Below, in pieces: positions 1 through 7,800 of a DNA stretch of 13,656 bases. Each line of letters opens with the position of its first letter. Position 1 is the stretch's first letter. The notes beneath the pieces were generated by a model. The model saw only the letters and a program-made list of their open reading frames with translations. It did no database searches and was not told the DNA's origin. The DNA lies in contig CALSCQ010000441.1 of NCBI GenBank assembly GCA_943704525.1, forward strand, positions 1 through 13,656, in the 5' to 3' direction. The stretch comes from Pigoraptor vietnamica. Lineage: Eukaryota; Opisthokonta; Filasterea. The translations under genes and the position numbers were made by a program.

Positions 1-46
1 GGCCGGCCACATTGCGCATCACGCCATCGCGCTCCTCTCTCTACAG

Positions 47-1819
47 CGGCGAGTCCGGGAATGAGGTTTACGTCGAAATACTGGACGCCTTCGGGAAAAG
101 GGCTACTACGCCCGATGCAACGCCAGCGGTTCTGCGCCTGTCGTGCGTCCGTTCGCACTCTCGGCGTACTCTCCCGCTGTACGGCAACATAAGATCGTTT
201 GTACGTGACATCCCACGTGAGAGTCGCACGTCCGACGTCACGTCTAGTATGTTTGCCACCTTTGCTCATCAGGTGAGATGTGATGACGACTTTTCGATGC
301 GTCATACCTTTTGATGAGTAGTTTTTGTAACTGAGTGGTGTGAATTTTCTGTAGCACGTGTGCGTGTTTTCACTCGGCGCTGCTAACGTATTCGTGGTGA
401 ATTTACACCAGCGCGAAGTTGGGTTCTTGACTACTGTAGTAACACACTGCCGTGCACAGATTGCCTCCGGAATGGCGTATCTTGCGAGCCTCAACATTGT
501 GCATCGGGTATGCCAGCGCCGGACGCATTAGTGAACACCCTCACCGGTGTTGCCTTGTCAGCTGATGGATGGGCAGATGAGATGCAAATCACGTGCTTGT
601 GCATTAGTTAACGAGCGTTTATTGTGACGCCGGCCGCATTTTAGTTTTGCTGTGATGCTTACCTGGCGTGTTCCGCCCTCTCCTCCCCCGCCTGGCCACT
701 TGTCACTTTCATCAGGATCTTGCCGCAAGAAACGTTCTTATTTCTGCCGACCTGTTCGGAGAACTCGTTGCGAAGGTAAGGCCGTCACCTATCACCTCAT
801 GACTGCCCGGCAGATGTTCGCGTGTTTGTGTAGGAATGTGTGCTTTTACATTGTATCTTAATCAGAGCCGTGGTAGTCGGCGTTACATAATAAGTATGAA
901 TGACCACTGACCCCTTGGGCTCAGTTTCCGCTATTTTTTTGTGGACTCTGATGTGGTTGTCTGCAGGTGGCCGACTTTGGTCTCAGCAAGCAGATGACTG
1001 AGTCAAATTACTACCGAAAACGGAAGTCGGGTGCACTTCCCGTCAAGTGGTGGGTAGCCTGATGACCGTCGTGTTTCAGTTTGTGCATAGTCGCCAGTGA
1101 CAAGTGGGTTCAAGTTGTGTTCCTTGATGTGCCGTACCTCTGACGATTTGCTTAAATATCTATCTCACCATACGTGAGGATAGGTGCGCCCCTGAGAGTT
1201 TGCGGCAAAAGCTATTCACGTCGAAATCCGATGTGTGGGCATATGGGGTGACTTTGTTTGAGGTAAGAACTGAATCGAATTAGTGCAAGTGGGCATAATT
1301 CTCACTGTCAATGTTCCGGCCTAATTGACAATGTGTACTGTGAGTGGTGCTCACTGTCTGCACTGTTACATGCAGATCTACTCATTTGGAGAGACTCCCT
1401 ACGTCGGCATTCAGAACGCAGAAATGGCCGCTTACCTTTCTTCCAGTCCCAACAACCGGCTCGGGCAACCCGATGGTTGTCCCGATGCCCTGTACAACAT
1501 CATGCGATCTTGTTGGGCCGAGGATCCCGAGTCGAGACCGACATTTGACCGCATTCGTTCCGAAATTGACGAACTCGCAATGTTGCAGAAGCCAGCGGAT
1601 ACTATTAATACCGATCAGCTGCCGCTGCCGCTGAATTCATTCGATGGCGGGGTTGCCGCCAGCGCCAATGCTCCCGAAATGTTGGGAATGGCAGATGCGC
1701 CGCGAGCGAACGCGGTGCATGTGGAAAATGCGTATGACAACAACGCCGCCGGGGGTGTTCAGGATGATGGCGCTGGGGAAATTTCCGTCGAGATGACCAC
1801 ATATGCGAACGTGTATTAA
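47..1819 (+). CDS. Tyrosine protein kinase, 3' part (N-terminus outside window)
   Basis: Proposed exons: 47-272, 460-507, 716-775, 967-1049, 1184-1262, 1376-1819. All junctions are GT-AG and phases agree, giving about 312 residues. Visible kinase elements in order are GNIRSFVRDI (helix D region), SGMAYLASLNIVHR then DLAARNVL (catalytic loop, split by an intron after HR), VADFGLS (magnesium-binding DFG), a tandem NYY in the activation loop, GALPVKWCAPESL (P+1 loop and APE), SDVWAYGVTLFE, and RSCWAEDPESRPTF. DLAARN together with LPVKW identifies a true tyrosine kinase rather than a serine/threonine kinase. All catalytic residues in view are intact. A tail of roughly 85 residues follows the kinase fold and ends in MTTYANVY, with a TAA stop. 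The glycine loop, VAVK lysine and any extracellular part lie upstream of the window. The first exon (47-272) is weaker: the beta5/hinge segment before GNIRSF looks shorter than normal, so its boundaries are less certain. Whether this is a receptor or cytoplasmic kinase cannot be told. Confidence 0.85.
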
Positions 1820-2154
1820 GCCGCATAAATTGAAGGCAATAACTGAATACAGTAGGCCGGCGCATGGGGGCCGGGCTAGCACTGACACCTGTTTTTGTCT
1901 CTGATAACTTTGAAACTACACAGTCGGACCGCTTGAGTCTTGATCATAGTCGAAGAACTTGTGCACGAGGACGGTCAGCCGGTGCCGTGATCGCCTCTAC
2001 CAGTCTTGAAGTATTGAATGAGCTCACAATTCAACTGATCACCTGATTATTGTAGAAAAGTATGAACTTGTCCACGAGATGGTCATGCTCACTGCATGCT
2101 GACGGAGGTCTCCAGTACGGGAGTCTTCGTAACCGTAACTGCACAGAGACGGCT
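1820..2154. other. Spacer between convergent genes
   Basis: This stretch separates the TAA stop of the tyrosine kinase gene from the TAA stop of the minus-strand gene. It should hold the 3' ends of both transcripts. I see no convincing reading frame, RNA gene or AATAAA polyadenylation signal in it. Confidence 0.5.
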
Positions 2155-3675
2155 TTAATATAATAGAAGCCGTTCGTCACTGTTCAGTATACTACTTTGT
2201 TTTCGAGGTACATTCCGATCCATACCCTCAGCGTTCCCCTTGAAACAGACGCCACTGGCAGTGGCTTTGACGATCAGGGCACGCAGTACGACGGCACTGG
2301 CAAATCGGCTAGCTTTACCAAGTTGGCCCAATAACATGCCATATTCGACCACTTTGCCGACCGCCTGACTCGCTGTGTTAACTTTCTGACCCGACTCAGT
2401 CTCGGTGGGCAGACATGCACTTTCTCGCCGGCGGCTGCCCGGATATTCGGCAACGGCCGACAACCACAATCAGTCATAAGGAAATTCGTTCACTCGTAAT
2501 AAGCAGCGTCTCACACCCCGCAGTGACAGCGTGTCTGTTTGCATCGCCACTTTGTGCACGAGCCTCTTGTTGCAGTACACAACCTTGTTGAGGGCGCTAA
2601 TGTAGGCGCGGGTACTCGGGACGAGAACATGTCAGGGCTGGCGCCGTGTCCGATTAACGTTGGTTGGGAGCCCTGCGTTCACCAAGTAAGGATATTAAGC
2701 ACGGACCGCATGTCCACATCCGCTTCGGATGAACACATGCGAGTCGCCCACAATATGCCGTACGACACGTCCCCTATGCCCTTTCCCGTTCGTACGTACA
2801 AACACGCGCACACTATGAACACGTGCACCGACAGACACGCAACACACACACACACACACTTACCGACAGAATGTCGCTAGATGCCTCTTCCATAGAGTTC
2901 AGCGCCAGGCGCACAGTGACTTCGCCCATGGCGTCCGTTCCTGCGTGATAGCGCTCTTCACCTGGTACTCGAGCAGCGTTGTTGGCACTTGACGATGCGG
3001 TCAATCGCAAGGTAGTTCGTGACGACTGGCCGACGCCAATCGCGGCCTCGGCGCTTTTGCCACTCGTTTCACAATGTAGGCCACTTGCCAGTTCAGCGCA
3101 GCGAGCCACAGGCATCGGGCGAGCCCGTTGAAGCACTGAAGATGAAACGGTCCGTACATACGACACGGTACCTTTCTCTAGTATACATTACGCACGCATG
3201 CAGGCACGCACGCGGACAATAGACGCACACGCCCGCACGGACGCACGGACGCACGCACAAACGCACACACACACACACACACACGACACATCACACAAAC
3301 GCGCACCACGTGCACACGGACACACACACACAAACACGCCACACACTCACACCATACGCACCACCGACACACACACACGCACATAAAAACAGAAACACAC
3401 TACACACACACACATCACGCCACACCACACACCACACACACGCACCACGTGCACACACTGACACACACACAAACACACCACACACACACCACACGCAACA
3501 TACACACAAACGCACCACACCACACACCTGACACGCACACGCACATGCACACGCACACACACACATACACACAAACGCACCACACCACACACCACACACC
3601 ACACGCACACACACACCTGACACGCACACGCACATGCACACGCACACAACACACACACAGGCACACACACACACA

Positions 3676-3735
<60 letters not shown>

Positions 3736-4620
3736 ACATGATCAGAGGAGGGAATGACTCACCAACCAATTCAGTGGGAACGCCCACAGCACTCAACATG
3801 AGCACTCGCACCACAGTGCTGCGGAGACGACACCTCATCCTTCTCATACGTTATTGAGGGCCTGGTAGGCCAACTACATCCGTCCCTGCAGCTGTAGCAC
3901 ACACACTCAATGACACCTCTCGTTCTTCTCATGGAGTTCTGTGCGGAAGTTCATGCGCAAAACAACACCTGCGGCCATCCTCGCTGAAAGCACTGCGCTT
4001 TAGAGAGGAATATCCAACATAACGAGTCACGCAACGGTTGAACTATTCAGAACGGTGGCGCCGGTGGTCACACTGTGTGCTTCGATTGGGTTCTGACGTC
4101 AAATGGACACCGTGAGTCCTCAACGTCGATATGGTGATAAGAAACAGTCAGACACTCTCGAGCAAAAAAAGTGCGCAAACGGTTCAGAAATATGCATGCC
4201 CGTACGCGTATCCCCATAAGCGCAACAATTCACGGAATAAAGAAATGTATTCGTAGTGAGCGCACCAATTCAAAGTCACGCGACATCAACACGCACAACT
4301 ATCTCCCCCTAGTGATATGCATCAACTACGACCGCCAGCGACCCTCACTGACGACACTCACCTGCAACGGCGACACCGTGCTTGAAGTCGTCGTAGAGCG
4401 TGGTGCTATCGAATGTGCACACGAGCGCGCCGTCCTTGACGAGCAGCGACCGGTGGACAGGACCCCCATTGCGGTCTCGCGAGCGCGCCACCACGTGGCT
4501 CTTGTCAGGGCAACGGCCTGTCCATGCGAGACGTCATCTTCACCCGGAATGTGATTGCATCGAGACGTAAGGTCACGTGGACATCCAGACAGGAGGCCCC
4601 GGATGCAACTTCGTAACACC
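2155..4620 (-). CDS. Unrecognised multi-exon protein, weakly LamG-like at its N-terminal end
   Basis: Read on the minus strand, exons are 4620-4362, 4156-4111, 3818-3763, 3135-2864, 2672-2584 and 2434-2155, ending in TAA. Donors include strong GTGAGT (after 4362 and 3763) and GTAAGT (after 2864). Every junction keeps frame, for about 332 residues. Exon 1 reads like a LamG/concanavalin-type sandwich (AITFRVK, DKSHVVARS, SLLVKDGALVCTFDSTT), but only if one base is removed at 4508-4510. Exon 2 gives CLTVSYHHIDVEDS and exon 3 gives TVVRVLMLSAVGVPTELV. Exon 4 is rich in Ser/Ala, exon 5 is Pro/Ser/Thr-rich, and exon 6 is mildly basic. No transmembrane segment, signal peptide or known motif is clear. 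No ATG in phase is found before 4620, so the 5' end is missing or in an unseen exon. The gene is divergent from the receptor kinase gene and convergent with the tyrosine kinase gene. Exons 1, 3 and 4 are the best supported, exons 5 and 6 less so. It could be a decaying gene. Confidence 0.55.
2842..2859. repeat. Short (AC)n microsatellite
   Basis: A pure run of nine AC units lies a few bases inside an intron of the minus-strand gene, directly after its GTAAGT donor (TG on the sense strand). Confidence 0.9.
3240..3731. repeat. CA-rich satellite block with pure (CA)27 end
   Basis: Almost 500 bases are made of CA dinucleotides interrupted by short words such as CACGTGC, ACCTGACACGC and AAACGCACC. 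Bases 3678-3731 are an uninterrupted run of 27 CA units. Longer words recur: an ACCTGACACGCACACGCACA word sits near 3526 and again near 3615, a period of 89 bases. The block fills most of the intron 3136-3762 of the minus-strand gene. Open frames here read only as Cys/Val or Thr/His strings and are not genes. Confidence 0.95.
3819..4110 (-). other. Intron of the minus-strand gene, nothing else seen
   Basis: This stretch lies between proposed minus-strand exons 2 and 3. Its donor is GTGTCC, which is weak, and its acceptor is CCGCAG. No reading frame or repeat in it looks meaningful. Confidence 0.45.
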
Positions 4621-4751
4621 CTAAGTCGTCGTACTTTGGTTTATGGTCGTCGGGTTGAAAGCATCGTGTGAGAACGCGTGTCCCGCCCGGAGCCCGATTT
4701 CTTTTTCGTCGGAGGTCACTCACTGAGTAGTCAGGAGCCGCTGAAAGATTA
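4621..4751. promoter_or_regulatory. Divergent intergenic spacer, likely promoter of the receptor kinase gene
   Basis: Only 131 bases separate the first visible exon of the minus-strand gene from the ATG of the receptor kinase gene. I see no TATA box. The stretch must contain at least the 5' untranslated region of the plus-strand gene unless that transcript starts farther left. The promoter role is inferred from position only. Confidence 0.3.
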
Positions 4752-4835
4752 ATGGCGTGCTCCCGTGCTCTATTCGGTCGCTTGGTCGCGATAACCGCGT
4801 TCATTTGCAGCGCGGCTTCCCCCGGGGCACACGGC
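4752..4835 (+). other. Signal peptide of the receptor kinase
   Basis: The first 28 codons give a short basic start, a hydrophobic core (LVAITAFICSAA) and small residues before a likely cleavage site near AHG. This directs the large extracellular part into the secretory pathway and fixes the orientation of the single later transmembrane helix. Confidence 0.8.
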
Positions 4836-7800
4836 GTCCTTACGGCGGGTGGCGGGGGCCTCTCTCTCCGCTTCGATGGGAAGGTCAGTGAAAATGCTGA
4901 GGTCGACATGACGGGTTCATTGCCGATGCGCCGTGCGGAACGGAAGTTCACGCACCACTTGAGAGTCGGATTCCGACGACCAGGTCTGTTCAATGGCCCA
5001 ACACTGACTCGACACGGAACGGCGCAGGATGACTTTCTCACAATCGGGAATCTCAAAGAAATCGTCGACAACATGACGCTGGCGGTATGGATTGCGCCGT
5101 GCACGACAAACGACCAACAGACCATATTCTCCAAAGACGTAAGTACTGACGCCGGCGGACTCCATTACAGTGCCTATTGTTAACGTGTGCATACAGACGA
5201 GAAAAACTTGGCGTCGGTGTGGGTTGTGTGCCTGCGCATGCCAGGCCGGTGCGTATGCCTATTTCTGTGTGGCAGTTTCGTCTGCGGCGTCAGCGTGTCT
5301 GCTCACGTGGGTGGTCAGGCTGGCTGTGTACCCGGCCGTATTCGGATTGGAGCTTGCGTCGGTGGGGCTTTGCCCGAGTTGTTGCTTGTTGTGCGTGTGG
5401 CTGTGCGCGCTCGCGTGTGTGTGTTTGCGTGCGTTTGTAGTGTGTGCGTGTGTGTGTGTTTGTGTGTGTGTGTTTGTGTGTGTGTGTGTTTGCGTGTGTG
5501 TGTTTGTGTGTGTGTGTATTTGTGTGTGTGTGTGTGCTTGTGTGTGTGTGTGTAGTGCGCCTATGCCCGTTTAAGGTGTGCGTACGTTTGTGCACCCCGT
5601 AGTGTGTGTGCGTGAGCCGCGGTCTTGTATGCCTGTTGCACGTGTCGTTCAACTGTCCTTGACGATTACAGACTGAATGTGTCCGCACTCGTTTACCGTT
5701 CGAGTAGTGTGGATGTGTGCTGCGTGCGACTGTGTGTGTGCGTGTGTTGGCGCCGTATGTGTGCGCGCGTGTGTGTGCGTGTGTGTATGCGTTTGTGTGT
5801 GCCTGTGTGCGTGTCAATGTGTGTGTTCGTGCATATGCGCGTGTGTGTACCGGCTTGCTGCACATCGTATTCTGTACGTATGGCCGTGCATCATATCAGT
5901 ATCGTCCGCTTTTCTAACGTTCCCTCCCGTTTCTTGTCGAATGTGCTTCGCAGGACGGCATCGGGGGTCAACTCATCGAAGTCGCGTACATGAATGGCGC
6001 CGTTGGCCTCCTTCACGAGGGCGGCAGCTCAGTACCCGTCTGCCCGAAGCTCGCCCGCCCTCACCATCTCGCGTTCACGGTACGCCGAACGGACGCCGCA
6101 CAATCCCGCATTCGCTGTTATATCGATGGCGTCCTGTACAACGAGGTCAACACAGCGGTCGCTGTTTCGGCCTACCCGTCGAACCACGTGCAAGCCGAAC
6201 GTCTCGATGTGCACAGGTGGTTTGTGGGCATTCGACAGCGCCGCGTAGTGGGTGCCTTCATCTACGAGCGGCCGTTCTGCGGCTACATGGATGACGTGCG
6301 AATGTATGACGACGAGCGCACGCCCGACCAAATCGCCGCGGACTTTCGGCGTGTCCTGACACCCGCGGACATCGCCTCTCCGGAGTACTCCTCCCTACGC
6401 GCCTACTACACCCTCGACAACGACCCGGTTGGTTATCCGAAGGACGCGACGAACAACATTGATGGATCGCTCGGCGGCGGTCTTATCGACGAGATGCCCG
6501 TGTACGCGTCGTCCCCGTTCCCCTTTGTTGGTGCCGACATCGTGATCAGCATGCGGCAAGACACCGACGTTGCCGTCATTCTGGGCTCCGTGGACTCGGC
6601 CATTCCGGACTGTGCGTTGAATGTCACGTGCCCGGAGGTGGTACCCGTCGTTGTTTCTGGGCCGACGAGCGGTACGCTGTACGCCTTCAGTGGCACGACT
6701 ACGTCCTCTGTGTCTTTTGTAGGTGCGGACGTCAAGCGAGGCAATCCGTTTGTGGTTCCTAACGGCGGTAACGTGACGGTGTCACATCCAAACCGCGTCG
6801 TCGTCTACCGCCCGAACACCGGCGCCTACGGCCCGCCTGGTTTTGACACCGTAGGGTTTGTCGCGTGCCCGATTGGTGGCGGCGCGTGCAGCACGCCGAC
6901 TACGTACGTGCGTGTGGGGCCGGTGCGCGCGAACCGCATTCCCGTGGCGGGCCTCTCGAATGCACTGCTCTTTGACGGCGTCAACGGATACCTCAGCATG
7001 GCTGACTTTATCATGCCGTACAACTGGACATTTGAGATGTGGCTCAAGATGGAATCGACACGTAGCGGCCAGGCTCTGCTCGGGAAGCACTCGGCGATTG
7101 GTGGAAATTTGGTGAGTGCGAGCGGCGGTTTTGTAATATAGACACACGCGTAATGCGCACACTCTGTGGCACACACACACGCGCGAACACGCACACACAC
7201 ACGCGCACGCGCGCGCACACACAACGCACGCACGCACACGCACGCACACACGCACACGCGCACACACACACGCACACATTACACACACACACCCGCACGC
7301 ACGCACACACACACATATCCACACACACGCACACACACACACACACACACGCACACATCACACACACACACATACACACACATTCACACTCACACACGCA
7401 CATGCTCTTGCAACCAATAATGATTGCATACGCAATCTAAACACTACTCGCATGGTACGCATCCACATGCAGGAGCACTCGTCACTCGCACACTCGGCAC
7501 ACCAACGCATGCGCATGCACTTACTCACTGTCAGTTCTCACTGCATTACGGTATTGTACTGTGGATACCCTCTGAATTCACGGTTGTGTTCGTGTCCGCT
7601 TTTCCAGTTCCTATTTGGCATTTATCAGTCGAGCTACCATCTCACTCTCCGCGACCTCACATTCAACGGCGGCCAGAACACCCTGTCTACCAACCGGCAG
7701 CATTTTGCACTCGTCGTCACCGTGGAGGGCGCATCCACCCGCGGTGAGTCCCTCGCGCACGCATCAGCCTGAGGGTCTTCCTTGTGTTGTGTTATTCGTG

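Larger units (their letters stand above)
5139..5953 (+). other. First intron of the receptor kinase gene
   Basis: The donor is GTAAGT and the acceptor is TTCGCAG, joining codons in phase 0 (FSKD to DGIGGQ). At 815 bases it is the longest intron in this gene and is mostly TG-rich. No coding segment is recognisable inside it. Confidence 0.85.

Noticed and set aside
652-861. 69-codon plus-strand frame
   Set aside because: It spans an intron and overlaps the DLAARNVL exon in another frame; no independent support.
3240-3731. Regular spacing of short repeats resembling a CRISPR array
   Set aside because: Repeats and spacers are both CA-derived, spacing is irregular, and the window is eukaryotic.
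3178-3847. Several open frames on both strands translating to Cys/Val or Thr/His repeats
   Set aside because: They are the unavoidable reading of CA/TG dinucleotide tracts, have no domain character, and lie inside a well-phased intron of the minus-strand gene.
4505-5134. A 209-codon open frame on the minus strand
   Set aside because: Most of it overlaps the antisense of the signal peptide and LamG-like first exon of the receptor kinase. Only the part below 4620 looks like real coding sequence, and that part is included in the minus-strand gene.
5170-5865. Open frames across the TG block in the first intron of the receptor kinase gene
   Set aside because: Same low-complexity artefact. The flanking GTAAGT donor and CAG acceptor join LamG-like coding sequence in phase.
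6433-6744. Minus-strand frame within the large LamG/cadherin-like exon
   Set aside because: Antisense shadow of a 386-codon exon whose plus-strand reading has clear domains.
7044-7440. Open frames across the CA block near 7170-7402
   Set aside because: Dinucleotide repeat translation inside an intron; no recognisable protein content.
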